Source: an uncultured bacterium (lineage in GTDB: Bacteria; Actinomycetota; Coriobacteriia; Coriobacteriales; Coriobacteriaceae). From it: a stretch of 64,000 nt of DNA. Both the position numbers and the translations under genes were made by a program. How positions within the stretch are numbered: the first letter of the stretch is position 1; every line of letters begins with the position of its first letter. The notes beneath the pieces are model-generated. The model did no database searches. It saw only the letters and a program-made list of their open reading frames with translations, and was not told where the DNA came from. The stretch is taken from positions 1 through 64,000 of the forward strand of contig CAJMRE010000003.1 of assembly GCA_905215755.1 (NCBI GenBank), given 5' to 3'. Below are positions 33,749-44,592 of this stretch, in pieces.

Positions 33749-34543
33749 GTGCAATACGACGAGAACAAACTGGTCGAGTACTTTGCCGACGCCCCTGCGG
33801 GCGTCGGTTTTTCCGACCTTGACCTCAATAAGATTCCGCATCATATTTCGTGCATCATGGACGGTAACGGTCGCTGGGCCACAGCGCGCGGTCTTGCCCG
33901 CACCGAGGGCCACAAGGCCGGTATCGTCTCCCTGCGCGAGATTATTACCGCATGTGTGCGCTTGGGCGTCGACGTCCTTTCGGCCTATGCGTTTTCCACT
34001 GAAAACTGGAATCGTCCACAGCACGAGGTCAACGTTTTGATGCATCTGTTTGCCAAGACGTTTATCGATGAGTTGCCGCTGCTTAAGCGCGAAAACGTGC
34101 GCGTTGTCTTTTTGGGCGATATTTCCGCACTGCCCAAGAAGACCCGCGATGTCTTTGAGCGCGGTCTTGCCGAGTGTGCCGACCACACCGGCATGACACT
34201 GGCGCTTGCCGTCAATTACGGCGCCCGTGCCGAGATCACCCGTGCCGTCCGTCAGATTGCGCTCGACGCCGCTGCCGGCAAGATCGACCCTGCCGCCATC
34301 GACGATGATATGGTTGCCTCCCATCTCTACACCGCTGGGCTGCCCGATCCGGAGCTTGTGATTCGCACCTCCGGCGAGCTACGCCTTTCGAACTATCTGC
34401 TGTGGCAGGTTGCCTATTCCGAGTTTTATGTCACCGATACCTATTGGCCCGACTTTGATCGCTGGGGCCTTGTCGACGCCATTTTGGCCTACCAGGGCCG
34501 CGACCGTAGGTTTGGTGGACTGAGCAAGACCGAGGAGGCTTAA
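33749..34543 (+). CDS. uppS: undecaprenyl diphosphate synthase (cis-prenyltransferase)
   Basis: Builds the C55 carrier for cell-wall synthesis from FPP and IPP. Motifs: ISCIMDGNGRWATARG, GHKAGIVSLREI, LSAYAFSTENWNRP, and LVIRTSGELRLSNYLLWQ with AYSEFYVTDTYWPDF. The 264-residue protein has an N-terminal extension of about 30 residues. GTG 33749 is one base after frr; the next gene starts after 2 bases. Confidence 0.95.
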   Translation: MQYDENKLVEYFADAPAGVGFSDLDLNKIPHHISCIMDGNGRWATARGLARTEGHKAGIVSLREIITACVRLGVDVLSAYAFSTENWNRPQHEVNVLMHLFAKTFIDELPLLKRENVRVVFLGDISALPKKTRDVFERGLAECADHTGMTLALAVNYGARAEITRAVRQIALDAAAGKIDPAAIDDDMVASHLYTAGLPDPELVIRTSGELRLSNYLLWQVAYSEFYVTDTYWPDFDRWGLVDAILAYQGRDRRFGGLSKTEEA

Positions 34544-34545
34544 TC

Positions 34546-35436
34546 GTGTCCGATCGTCCCAAGGCGTCTGCTCCCAAGACGTCATCTCCCAAGGCGCCTT
34601 CCGCCAAGAGCGGCGCGGCTACGACTTCGTGGTTGGCCGGCTTTATTACCCGCGCCGCCGCAGGTATCGTCTACGCCGTCGTGTTTATTCTCTGCTTGGT
34701 TTTGGGTATCGTTCCCACTGCCATCTTCGTCTCCGTCATGAGCGGCCTGTGCTGCTATGAGTTTTTCCGCATGACGAAGCTCGATGGCAAGGTGGCCAAC
34801 GAGCGCCTGGGTATCGCTGCCGCCGTGCTCTTTCCGCTCTCGGCGCTGGGCGACTCGCTGCTGTTGAATGCCCTGCTTTTTGCACTGATGCTTGCGGTGG
34901 GTATTTGGTACGTCTGGTCGTCGCGTACCCGTATATCCGATGTAGCCGTGACGCTCATGGGCCCCATCTACACCGGTTTTATGCTGTCGGCCATCGTGCT
35001 GCTGCGCGATGCCGTGCCCGGTTTTGCCGGCGCCCTGCTTTCGGTGGGTGTTTGCGCGTCTCTCTGGGTCTCCGATTCGTTCGCCTATATCGTGGGTAGC
35101 CGTATCGGCAAGCACAAGATGGTCCCCAAGATTTCTCCCAAAAAGAGCTGGGAGGGCTTTTTCGGCGGCATCTTGGGCTCGGTTCTCATCTGGCTTATTT
35201 TGTGGGCGACCCATTTCTATAAGCTGAGCTTGCCCTATGCGCTGCTGTGCGGCGTGGTCGTGTCCATCCTGGGCGTTATCGGCGACCTCATCGAGTCACG
35301 CATCAAGCGTGGCGTGGGCGTCAAGGATTCCGGCAATCTGATTCCGGGCCATGGCGGCATGCTCGACCGTAGCGACTCGCTTATCTTTGGCTGCATTACC
35401 GCGCAGCTGCTTTTGATGATCGGAGGCGTGCTGTAA
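34546..35436 (+). CDS. cdsA: phosphatidate cytidylyltransferase
   Basis: Makes CDP-diacylglycerol in the membrane. The 296-residue protein has a basic/Ser/Pro N-terminal tail of about 35 residues, several membrane helices, KISPKKSWEGFFGGILGS and the CDP-alcohol signature GVKDSGNLIPGHGGMLDRSD. GTG 34546. The stop overlaps the dxr ATG (TAATG). Confidence 0.93.
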   Translation: MSDRPKASAPKTSSPKAPSAKSGAATTSWLAGFITRAAAGIVYAVVFILCLVLGIVPTAIFVSVMSGLCCYEFFRMTKLDGKVANERLGIAAAVLFPLSALGDSLLLNALLFALMLAVGIWYVWSSRTRISDVAVTLMGPIYTGFMLSAIVLLRDAVPGFAGALLSVGVCASLWVSDSFAYIVGSRIGKHKMVPKISPKKSWEGFFGGILGSVLIWLILWATHFYKLSLPYALLCGVVVSILGVIGDLIESRIKRGVGVKDSGNLIPGHGGMLDRSDSLIFGCITAQLLLMIGGVL

Positions 35437-36629
35437 TGGCCTTTCAGACGACGTACAGCCCCGATGGCCGTCTGCGGGTTGCAATTTTGGGCTGTACGGG
35501 CTCTATTGGCACCCAGGCGCTCGATGTTTGCCGTCAGCATGCCGACCGTCTGCAGGTGACGGCGCTTTCCGTTAATTCCAGTACCGCTGAGCTTGTTGCG
35601 TTTGCCCGTGAGTTTTCTGTTCCGGCCGTTGCCGTGGCCGACACCTCCCACGGCGCGGACGCTGTGCTGCAGGAGCTGCCCGAGGGCACCGAGCTCGGTG
35701 TTGGTGCGCAGGCAGTTTGTGAGCTCGCACGTCGCGATGACGTCGACTGTGTGCTTGTTGCCATTGTGGGCGCTGCCGGGCTTGAAGCGAGCCATGCGGC
35801 GCTGACCTCGAACAAGCGCCTTGCCCTCGCCAATAAGGAGTCGCTCGTCGTTGGCGGTGACTTGCTGATGCCGTTGGCGCAGCCGGGTCAGCTTATCCCG
35901 GTCGACTCCGAGCACTCCGCCATCTACCAGTGCTATCTGGGGGAGAATCCGCGCGAGGCTCACTGCATTTGGCTCACTTGCTCGGGTGGTCCGTTCTTTG
36001 GTCGTACGCGCGACGAGCTCAATCGCGTGACACGCGCCGATGCGCTGGCACATCCCACGTGGGCCATGGGCGCTAAGATCACCATCGACTCCGCGACTCT
36101 TATGAACAAGGGCCTGGAGCGTATCGAGGCGATGCATCTGTTTGGTTGCGACCTCGACTTTATCAACGTGGTCGTTCAGCGTCAGTCAAAGATTCATTCG
36201 TTGGTCGAGTTTGCCGACGGCTCCGTGATGGCGCATCTCGGTGCGTCCGACATGCGCATTCCCATCCAGTTTGCCTTTTCGTATCCCGAGCGCTGGGATA
36301 CTCCGGCGCCGCGAATCGATTTTCGTGAGTTGGGGCAGCTTACCTTCGACGCGGCCGATATGGACACGTTCCGCTGCCTGGCGCTGGCCGAGCGCGCCGG
36401 CAAGACGGGCGGCACCATGCCATGCGTACTGAATGCCGCCAACGAAGTTGCTGTCGATGCCTTCCTGCACGATGCCTGCACCTTTACCGATATCGACCGC
36501 ATCGTGGAGTCGTGCATGGATGCACACGATACGCAGGCGGTCGCATCGTTTGAGCAGCTTCGCGATATCGATACGTGGGCTCGCGCCAAGGCCGCCGAGG
36601 TGCTTGCTGCAACCCGTTCCTCATCGTAA
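35436..36629 (+). CDS. dxr: 1-deoxy-D-xylulose 5-phosphate reductoisomerase
   Basis: The first committed MEP-pathway step, DXP to MEP with NADPH. The 397 residues contain AILGCTGSIGTQALDVCRQH (NADPH), LANKESLVVGGD, VDSEHSAIYQC, TCSGGPFFGRTRDELN and KITIDSATLMNKGLERIEAM. It groups with ispG two genes on. The start ATG overlaps the cdsA stop. Confidence 0.96.
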   Translation: MAFQTTYSPDGRLRVAILGCTGSIGTQALDVCRQHADRLQVTALSVNSSTAELVAFAREFSVPAVAVADTSHGADAVLQELPEGTELGVGAQAVCELARRDDVDCVLVAIVGAAGLEASHAALTSNKRLALANKESLVVGGDLLMPLAQPGQLIPVDSEHSAIYQCYLGENPREAHCIWLTCSGGPFFGRTRDELNRVTRADALAHPTWAMGAKITIDSATLMNKGLERIEAMHLFGCDLDFINVVVQRQSKIHSLVEFADGSVMAHLGASDMRIPIQFAFSYPERWDTPAPRIDFRELGQLTFDAADMDTFRCLALAERAGKTGGTMPCVLNAANEVAVDAFLHDACTFTDIDRIVESCMDAHDTQAVASFEQLRDIDTWARAKAAEVLAATRSSS

Positions 36630-36646
36630 GGATTGCTTTTCGTTTT

Positions 36647-38008
36647 ATGGATACTGTTCTGAGTGTTCTTTCCTCGGTTTTTTGGGGCCTTTTGATGCTA
36701 TCCGTCCTCGTGTTTCTGCATGAGGGCGGCCACTTTTTGGCGGCTCGTGCGTGCGGCGTGCGTGTCACCGAGTTTTTCTTGGGCCTGCCGTGCCGCTTCG
36801 ACATTCACCATACGTCGCGTCGCATCGGTACCAAGTTTGGCGTGACGCCGCTGCTGCTGGGTGGTTATGCCGCTATCTGCGGTATGGACCCGACCGATGC
36901 CTCGTGCGCCGACCGTGTGCTTGCGGCGATCTATCGTCATGGTCGCGTTTCGGTTGCAGATCTTTCCGTCGAGCTGGAGCTGCCCGAGGAGGATGTTCTC
37001 GAGGCTTGTGCCTTGCTTTTGGGCTGGGGTTCCATTGCGCCTTGGTACGAGGAAGGGGAGAAGCCTTCACCCAGCTACTATCCGGTTAGGTACCAGACGC
37101 TGCCGCGCGACGCTGCAGGATATACCACCTTTGACGGCCGCCGGTTTGATCGAGAGCATGCAACTGCCGAGGGCGATGTGTGGGAGCTGCCGGTAGCCGC
37201 TTCGGAGTTTCTTGAGCAGGAGCGTTCGCATACCTATCTGGGACAGGGTTTTCTCAAGCGTGCCTTTATGCTGCTCGCGGGTATTCTCGTCAATATTCTG
37301 ACGGGTTTTTTGCTGCTTATGAGCATCTACTCTGTCGCCGGCGTATCGGTTCCGGTCGATAGCAATGTGATCGGTCAGGTCGACGAAGGCTCAACTGCTG
37401 CCAAGGCGGGCATCGAGGCCGGTGACGCAATTCTTTCGGTCGACGGCGTGTCCTGCTCTAGCTGGATGGATGTATATGATGCCATCGGCAAGGCTGCAGG
37501 TCAGGGCGATTTCGCCATTGAGTACCAGCGCGGCGGCAAGAATCTTTCGACCTCGGTTGCGCTCAAGGAGGGCGAGCGTTTGGGCGTTTATGCCTCCACG
37601 CAAGTGGTCCATTTGGACCTCATTACGTCGGCTCGCTTGTCGTTCTCCTATGTTCAGCAGACAGCTGAGGGCGTGATGCGCCTGCTGCAGCCGCAGCATA
37701 CGATGGAGATACTCGATCAGTCCTCCTCGATTGTGGGCATCAGCGTCATGTCTTCACAGGCTGCTGCTGCCGGTCCTGCCACGTTCCTTTCGTTTGCCGC
37801 CCTCATTTCGTTCTCGCTTGGCTTTATGAACCTGCTGCCCATCCCACCGCTCGATGGCGGTAAGCTGGTTATCGAGATCATTCAAAAAATCGCGGGCCGC
37901 GAGCTTCCGCTCAAGGTCCAGACGATTGTGAGCTATGTGGGCATCGCACTCTTTGCGCTGCTGTTTGTCTATATGCTTCGTTCCGACATCCTTCGATTTA
38001 TTCTGTAG
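36647..38008 (+). CDS. rseP: M50 (RseP/site-2-protease type) membrane metalloprotease with large insertion
   Basis: An intramembrane zinc protease. The HExxH motif is HEGGH at residues 25-29 in the first helix; the second zinc motif is NLLPIPPLDGG at about 395-405; a PDZ domain spans about 240-320 (VDEGSTAAKAGIEAGDAILS). Between GGY (72-74) and the next helix (about 202) lies an unusual stretch of about 120 residues, where 30-50 is normal. Its first half (84-135) reads like a winged helix: DRVLAAIYRHGRVSVADLSV then LPEEDVLEACALLLGWGSI. The dxr-rseP-ispG-proS order is classical. The substrate is unknown. Confidence 0.88.
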   Translation: MDTVLSVLSSVFWGLLMLSVLVFLHEGGHFLAARACGVRVTEFFLGLPCRFDIHHTSRRIGTKFGVTPLLLGGYAAICGMDPTDASCADRVLAAIYRHGRVSVADLSVELELPEEDVLEACALLLGWGSIAPWYEEGEKPSPSYYPVRYQTLPRDAAGYTTFDGRRFDREHATAEGDVWELPVAASEFLEQERSHTYLGQGFLKRAFMLLAGILVNILTGFLLLMSIYSVAGVSVPVDSNVIGQVDEGSTAAKAGIEAGDAILSVDGVSCSSWMDVYDAIGKAAGQGDFAIEYQRGGKNLSTSVALKEGERLGVYASTQVVHLDLITSARLSFSYVQQTAEGVMRLLQPQHTMEILDQSSSIVGISVMSSQAAAAGPATFLSFAALISFSLGFMNLLPIPPLDGGKLVIEIIQKIAGRELPLKVQTIVSYVGIALFALLFVYMLRSDILRFIL

Positions 38009-38021
38009 GGGAGTGTTTGGA

Positions 38022-39104
38022 TTGTCTTTATCCCATCCTTTGCCGCGCGAGCTGACGCGCCCCGTGCATGTGGGCGGCGTGCAGATCGGTGGCGGCGCGC
38101 CGGTGGTGGTTCAGTCCATGACCTGCACCGATACCGCCGACGCCCAGGCAACGCTTGCGCAAGTGCGCGCGTTGGCGCAGGCTGGCTGCGATATCGTGCG
38201 CGTGAGCGTGCCCACCGAGGCCGCGCTTGAGGGTTTCCGCACGATTTGTGCCGAGTCTCCGGTGCCGATCGTTGCGGATATCCACTTTAATTACAAGCTG
38301 GCCATTGGCGCTGTGGAGGCCGGTGCCGCCAAGCTTCGCATCAATCCCGGCAATATCGGCGATTGGGCTAAGGTTGACGCGGTGATCGATGCTGCGGGTG
38401 CCGCGGGCTGTGCGATTCGTATCGGCGTCAATGCCGGTTCGCTTGAGCAGGATATCGCCGAGCGCGACGACCTTACGCAACCCGAAAAGCTCGTGATGTC
38501 GAGCGAGCGTTTCGTCAAACATTTTGAGGATCGCGGCTTTACCAATATCGTGCTTTCCGCCAAGGCGCATAGCGTGTCAACGACGCTCGACACCTATCGT
38601 GCCCTTTCGCGCGAAATCCCCCATGTTCCACTTCACTTGGGCGTGACTGAGGCCGGGACCAAGCTCCAGGGCACCATTAAGAGCTCTGTGGGCTTGGGTA
38701 TTCTGCTTTCCGAGGGCATTGGCGATACCATGCGCGTCTCGCTTACGGCCGATCCGGTCGAGGAGCCGCCGGTCGCCTGGGGTATCTTGCAGTCGCTCGG
38801 CCTTCGCCGCCGCGGTCCCGAGATCGTCTCGTGCCCCACATGCGCTCGCTGCCAGGTCAACCTCATTCCTATCGCCGAGGAGGTCACCGAGCGGCTTAAG
38901 AACTACTCTGCGCCGCTTTCGATTGCCGTGATGGGATGTGCGGTCAATGGCCCCGGCGAGGCCTCTGACGCCGACTTGGGCGTTGCCTGCGGACGAGGTC
39001 AGGGCCTGCTCTTTTCGCACGGCCAGATCATTGGTAAAGTAGCTGAGGACCAAATTGTCGACGCGCTTATGGCCGAGGTCGACAAGCTTATTGAGGAGAA
39101 ATAA
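38022..39104 (+). CDS. ispG: 4-hydroxy-3-methylbut-2-enyl diphosphate synthase
   Basis: A 4Fe-4S MEP-pathway enzyme converting MEcPP to HMBPP. The 360 residues contain VHVGGVQIGGGAPVVVQSMT, the iron-sulfur ligands in SCPTCARCQVNL and AVMGCAVNGPGEA, and LRINPGNIGD. TTG 38022 with AGGGGAG before it is the start; a longer reading frame inside the protease gene is rejected because the family begins here. proS starts at the base after the stop. Confidence 0.95.
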   Translation: MSLSHPLPRELTRPVHVGGVQIGGGAPVVVQSMTCTDTADAQATLAQVRALAQAGCDIVRVSVPTEAALEGFRTICAESPVPIVADIHFNYKLAIGAVEAGAAKLRINPGNIGDWAKVDAVIDAAGAAGCAIRIGVNAGSLEQDIAERDDLTQPEKLVMSSERFVKHFEDRGFTNIVLSAKAHSVSTTLDTYRALSREIPHVPLHLGVTEAGTKLQGTIKSSVGLGILLSEGIGDTMRVSLTADPVEEPPVAWGILQSLGLRRRGPEIVSCPTCARCQVNLIPIAEEVTERLKNYSAPLSIAVMGCAVNGPGEASDADLGVACGRGQGLLFSHGQIIGKVAEDQIVDALMAEVDKLIEEK

Positions 39105-40826
<1,722 letters not shown>

Positions 40827-40857
40827 TTGGCCCCGCTGCGTTGAGCGCGCTTTCGAA

Positions 40858-40903
40858 GCGGCTCTGCGTCTCTCGAGGGAGAGGCGTAGGGCCGCTTTTG
40901 CGT
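40858..40903 (+). terminator. imperfect terminator after proS
   Basis: GCGGC near 40859 pairs with GCCGC near 40897 with a partly paired arm of about 15 bases, followed by TTTT. Its stem is interrupted, so it may act together with the stronger hairpin at 40925. Confidence 0.45.
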
Positions 40904-40924
40904 CTAAGAATCTTTAGTAGCTAA

Positions 40925-40966
40925 AAGGAAAACCCCACAGCCCAAATGAGCTGAGGGGTTTTCCTT
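40925..40966. terminator. bidirectional terminator between proS and the minus-strand kinase gene
   Basis: AAGGAAAACCCC (40925-40936) pairs perfectly with GGGGTTTTCCTT (40955-40966). T-rich tracts are part of the stem on both strands, as expected for a shared terminator between convergent genes. Confidence 0.85.
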
Positions 40967-40998
40967 GTGCCTCCGATGCGAAATAAATCGCTCAGATA

Positions 40999-41763
40999 TT
41001 ACTGATAATCGACGACGTCGATCCAGTTCTTAAGGAACTCATCGTTCACGTTGCGCTTACGAGCGAGCTCGGAAGCGGCGACGATGCTCGTCCACTGACG
41101 CACGACCTGCATGGGCATGTCGGCGCGGTCGCAGTAGAGCTCTAGGTAGGCCTCGGCCTGATCCTTGCTGTTGAGGGCAAAGAGCAGGTAGGTGGTGGCA
41201 ACGTCGGCAGCAGGGGAGCCCTGGGTGGCATGTGCCCAGTCGCAGACGTACAGCTGGCCGTCCTCGCCGACGATGACGTTGGAGGGGTTGAAATCGCCGT
41301 GGCAGACCTTGAACTCCTTGGTCATGCCGTCCAGACGCTCCTGAAGGTTGTAGCGCGTAGTGGCATTGAGCTGATCGAGGCTGTCGATCATGCGGGCGAA
41401 CTTATCGCGCTGACGGTTGAGCAGCGGGGAGGTGTAGCCGTGGATCTCGATCTGGAGGTCGACGAACATCTCGAGGTACTCACCAAAGCGCTGGGGCTCG
41501 GCAGTCATCTTCTCGGCAAGCGTGGTGCCCGGAACCTTCTCGGTCACGAGCGCCCAGCCGTTGGCGTTCTCGAGCTGAGAAACCTCGAGAGCCTTGGGGC
41601 TGCGGATGCCGCACTCGTTGATGCGGGCAAGATTCAAAGCCTCGTTGAACACGTCGGAGACGGGCTTGGTCTCGTTAAAGACCTTGACGATCTTGTCGCC
41701 CAGGTCGTAAACGACCTTGTTGCCGCGACGGACGAGCTCGGTCTTGGAATCGGGGAGCAGCAT
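40999..41763 (-). CDS. APH-family (aminoglycoside/choline kinase-like) phosphotransferase
   Basis: A 254-residue protein with the protein-kinase-like APH fold: likely ATP-contacting Lys27 in DKIVKVFNE, the catalytic Brenner motif in VCHGDFNPSNVIV (His155, Asp157, Asn162) and the metal-binding Asp175 in YVCDWAHA. Such enzymes phosphorylate small alcohols, choline, sugars or aminoglycosides; the substrate cannot be told from sequence. It lies 87 bases downstream of adhE on the same strand, with a GC-rich hairpin between, and has a ribosome site (GAAAGGA). Its biased codon use suggests good expression and argues against a recently acquired resistance gene. Confidence 0.75.
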   Translation of the reverse strand: MLLPDSKTELVRRGNKVVYDLGDKIVKVFNETKPVSDVFNEALNLARINECGIRSPKALEVSQLENANGWALVTEKVPGTTLAEKMTAEPQRFGEYLEMFVDLQIEIHGYTSPLLNRQRDKFARMIDSLDQLNATTRYNLQERLDGMTKEFKVCHGDFNPSNVIVGEDGQLYVCDWAHATQGSPAADVATTYLLFALNSKDQAEAYLELYCDRADMPMQVVRQWTSIVAASELARKRNVNDEFLKNWIDVVDYQ

Positions 41764-41796
41764 GATTGCATCCTTTCAACGATGCGATAGAAGCAA

Positions 41797-41832
41797 CGGC
41801 GGGGGCGTGCGTACACCCGTGCACCCCCGCCG
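41797..41832 (-). terminator. GC-rich hairpin between adhE and the kinase gene
   Basis: CGGCGGGGG pairs with CCCCCGCCG around a short inner stem; downstream on the minus strand the tract is only TTGCTTC. It may be a partial terminator that lowers kinase expression relative to adhE, or an RNA-stabilising 3' structure. Confidence 0.4.
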
Positions 41833-41850
41833 CAAATAACCGTGCTAAAA

Positions 41851-44499
41851 CTAGCAGACGGCGTAGTCCTGGGGCTCGCGGCCGTAGTAGGCGTCCAGGT
41901 AGAGCTCCTTGATCTCGCTCATGAGCGGGTAGCGCGGGTTAGCGCCGGTGCACTGGTCGTTGAATGCCTGCTCGGTCATCTCGTCGAGGGTGTCGAGGAA
42001 GTACTGCTCGTCAACACCGTAGTCGGCGATGGTCTTCTTGACGCCGATGAAGTCCTTGAGCTCCTCGAGCTTCGTGATGAAGTTCTCGAAGACCTCCTTG
42101 TCGTCCTTGCCCTCGATGCCGCAGTACTTGGCCATCTCGGCGTAGTTGTGCAGCGCGTTGGGGTAAGGATACTGGGAGAAGGTACCCATCTTGACGGGAG
42201 CCTCGGCGGCGTTGTAGCGCATGACGCGAGTCAGGATGACGGCGTTGGCGAGGCCGTGGGGCAGGTGATGGAAGGCGCCGAGCTTGTGAGCCATGGAGTG
42301 GTTGAGGCCCAGGAAGGCGTTGGCGAAGGCCATACCGGCCATGCAAGAGGCGTTGTGCATCTCCTCGCGGGCATGCGGGTCCTTGGCGCCGTTCGTGAAG
42401 CTGGAGGGCAGGTTCTCGAAGACGAGCTTAGCAGCGCGCTCGGAGAGGCCCTTGGTGTAGTCGGAAGCCATGATGGAGACGTAGGACTCGATGGCGTGGG
42501 TCATGACGTCGATGCCGGAGGCAGCGGTCAGGCCGCGCGGAGCGGTCATGCAGTTGTCGGCGTCGACGATAGCCATGTTGGGGAGCAGCGCGTAGTCGGC
42601 GAGCGGCCACTTGATGCCGGTCTCCTTGTCGGTGATGATGGCGAACGGCGTGCACTCGGAGCCGGTACCCGAAGAGGTCGGGACGGCGACGAAGTAGGCC
42701 TTCTTGCCCATCTCGGGGAAGGTGAAGATACGCTTGCGGATGTCCATGAAGTCCATGGCCATGTCCTCAAACTTGCACTCGGGGTGCTCGTACATCATCC
42801 ACATGATCTTGCCGGCGTCCATAGCGGAGCCACCGCCGACGGCGATGATGACGTCCGGCTCAAAGAGAGCCATCTGCTTGGCACCGCGACGTGCGCACTG
42901 CAGCGACGGATCGGGCTCGACGTCATAGAAGCAGTCGTGGGCGATGCCCATCTCGTCGAGCTTGGCCTCGATGGCGCGGGTGTTGCCATTCTTGAAGAGG
43001 AACTGGTCGGTGACGATGAAGGCGCGCTTCTTGCCCATGACGTTGCCCAGCTCGTCGAGGGCGACGGGCGTGGAACCCTTCTTGAAGTAGACCTTCTCGG
43101 GAGCGCGGAACCACAGCATGTTCTCACGGCGCTCGGCCACAGTCTTAACGTTGATCAAGTGCTTCACCCCAACGTTCTCGGAGACGGAGTTGCCGCCCCA
43201 GGAGCCGCAGCCCAGGGTCAGAGACGGCTTCATGCCAAAGTTGTACAGGTCACCGATGCCGCCGTGCGAGGACGGGGTGTTGATGACGATACGGCAGGCT
43301 TTCATGACGTGCTCGAACAGGCTGATCTTCTCGGCCTGAGCGGGGTGCACATACAGAGAGGCGGTGTGGCCCGGGCCACCGGCGAGCACCAGGTGCTCGG
43401 CCTTGTCGACGGCCTCCTGGAAGTCCTTGGCGTGGTACATGGCCAGGACCGGGGAGAGCTTCTCGTGGGAGAACTCCTCCTTGGCGGGGTCGGTGGAGGT
43501 GACCTCGGCGATCAGGATCTTGGTCTTGGCGGGAACCTCGATGCCGGCGAGCTCGGCGATCTTGGCGGCAGCCATGCCGGGGATGCGGTGATCGAGGGCG
43601 CCGTTCTTGAACATGGCGGCACGCAGGGCCTCCATCTCGGCACCCTGCTTGACGAAGTAGCAGCCGCGCTTCTGGAACTCGGCCTTAACCTGGTCATAGA
43701 TGGTGTCGATGACGGTCACGGACTGCTCGGAAGCGCAGATCATGCCGTTGTCGAAGGTCTTGGAGTGGATGATGGAGTTGACGGCGAGCAGCACATCGGC
43801 GGTGTCGTCGATGATGACCGGGGTGTTACCGGCGCCAACGCCCAGGGCGGGCTTGCCCGAGGAGTAAGCGGCCTTGACCATGCCCGGGCCACCGGTGGCG
43901 AGGATGATGTCGACGTCGCGCATGACCATGTTGGTCAGCTCGATGGAGGGGACATCGACCCAGCCGATGATGCCCTCGGGGGCGCCGGCCTTGACGGCGG
44001 CGTCAAGCACGAGCTTGGCGGCGGCGATGGTGCACTTGGCGGCTGCCGGGTGCGGGGAGATGATGATGCCGTTGCGGGTCTTCAGGCTGATCAGCGTCTT
44101 GAAGATCGCGGTGGAGGTGGGGTTGGTCGTCGGGATGACGGCGCCCACGATGCCGATGGGCTCGGCGATCTTGGTGATGCCGTAAGCCTCGTCGCGCTCC
44201 AGGACACCACAGGTCTTGGTGTTCTTGTAAGCGTTGTAGATGTACTCTGCGGCGTAGTGGTTCTTGATGACCTTATCCTCAAGAACGCCGCGGCCGGTCT
44301 CCTCGATGGCCATCTTCGCCAACGGGATACGAGCCTTGTTGGCGGCCATGGCGGCCTCATAGAAGATCTTGTCGACCTGCTCCTGCGTGTACGTAGCAAA
44401 AAGCGCCTGGGCCTCTCGCATCTGAGCGAGCTTAGCCTCAAGCGCCTCTACGTTGTCCACAATTGCGGGAGTAGTGTTTTCCGGTGACTTTTTCACCAT
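41851..44499 (-). CDS. adhE: bifunctional acetaldehyde-CoA/alcohol dehydrogenase AdhE
   Basis: Reduces acetyl-CoA to ethanol in two NADH-dependent steps, a major electron sink in anaerobes. The N-terminal aldehyde dehydrogenase half has PTTNPTSTAIFKTLISLKTR, ATGGPGMVKAAYSSGKP and the catalytic Cys in FDNGMICASEQ. The C-terminal iron-dependent alcohol dehydrogenase half has AVGGGSAMDAGKIMW and metal-binding GLNHSMAHKLGAFHHLPHGL. At 882 residues it is full length. It has its own extended -10 promoter and an operator-like palindrome upstream. Codon bias is extreme, which leaves the whole opposite strand open. Confidence 0.97.
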   Translation of the reverse strand: MVKKSPENTTPAIVDNVEALEAKLAQMREAQALFATYTQEQVDKIFYEAAMAANKARIPLAKMAIEETGRGVLEDKVIKNHYAAEYIYNAYKNTKTCGVLERDEAYGITKIAEPIGIVGAVIPTTNPTSTAIFKTLISLKTRNGIIISPHPAAAKCTIAAAKLVLDAAVKAGAPEGIIGWVDVPSIELTNMVMRDVDIILATGGPGMVKAAYSSGKPALGVGAGNTPVIIDDTADVLLAVNSIIHSKTFDNGMICASEQSVTVIDTIYDQVKAEFQKRGCYFVKQGAEMEALRAAMFKNGALDHRIPGMAAAKIAELAGIEVPAKTKILIAEVTSTDPAKEEFSHEKLSPVLAMYHAKDFQEAVDKAEHLVLAGGPGHTASLYVHPAQAEKISLFEHVMKACRIVINTPSSHGGIGDLYNFGMKPSLTLGCGSWGGNSVSENVGVKHLINVKTVAERRENMLWFRAPEKVYFKKGSTPVALDELGNVMGKKRAFIVTDQFLFKNGNTRAIEAKLDEMGIAHDCFYDVEPDPSLQCARRGAKQMALFEPDVIIAVGGGSAMDAGKIMWMMYEHPECKFEDMAMDFMDIRKRIFTFPEMGKKAYFVAVPTSSGTGSECTPFAIITDKETGIKWPLADYALLPNMAIVDADNCMTAPRGLTAASGIDVMTHAIESYVSIMASDYTKGLSERAAKLVFENLPSSFTNGAKDPHAREEMHNASCMAGMAFANAFLGLNHSMAHKLGAFHHLPHGLANAVILTRVMRYNAAEAPVKMGTFSQYPYPNALHNYAEMAKYCGIEGKDDKEVFENFITKLEELKDFIGVKKTIADYGVDEQYFLDTLDEMTEQAFNDQCTGANPRYPLMSEIKELYLDAYYGREPQDYAVC

Positions 44500-44539
44500 T
44501 TGTGTCTCCTTGCGATCGGAGATTTACCCTACGCCTTGC

Positions 44540-44548
44540 ATGATAGCA
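44540..44548 (-). promoter_or_regulatory. extended -10 promoter for adhE
   Basis: On the minus strand TGC-TATCAT ends 41 bases before the adhE ATG. The same 9-mer precedes rpsB and pyrH. No convincing -35 box is present. Confidence 0.6.
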
Positions 44549-44592
44549 AGAAATTATTCGGCGAACGGTCAGATTCCTCTAAAAGGCACACT

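Noticed and set aside
41842..44487. An 881-codon open frame on the plus strand opposite adhE
   Set aside because: It mirrors adhE frame for frame and has the Val/Leu/Gly/His-rich composition typical of antisense to a strongly G/C-biased gene. It has no recognisable motif, and adhE is complete with clear catalytic sites.
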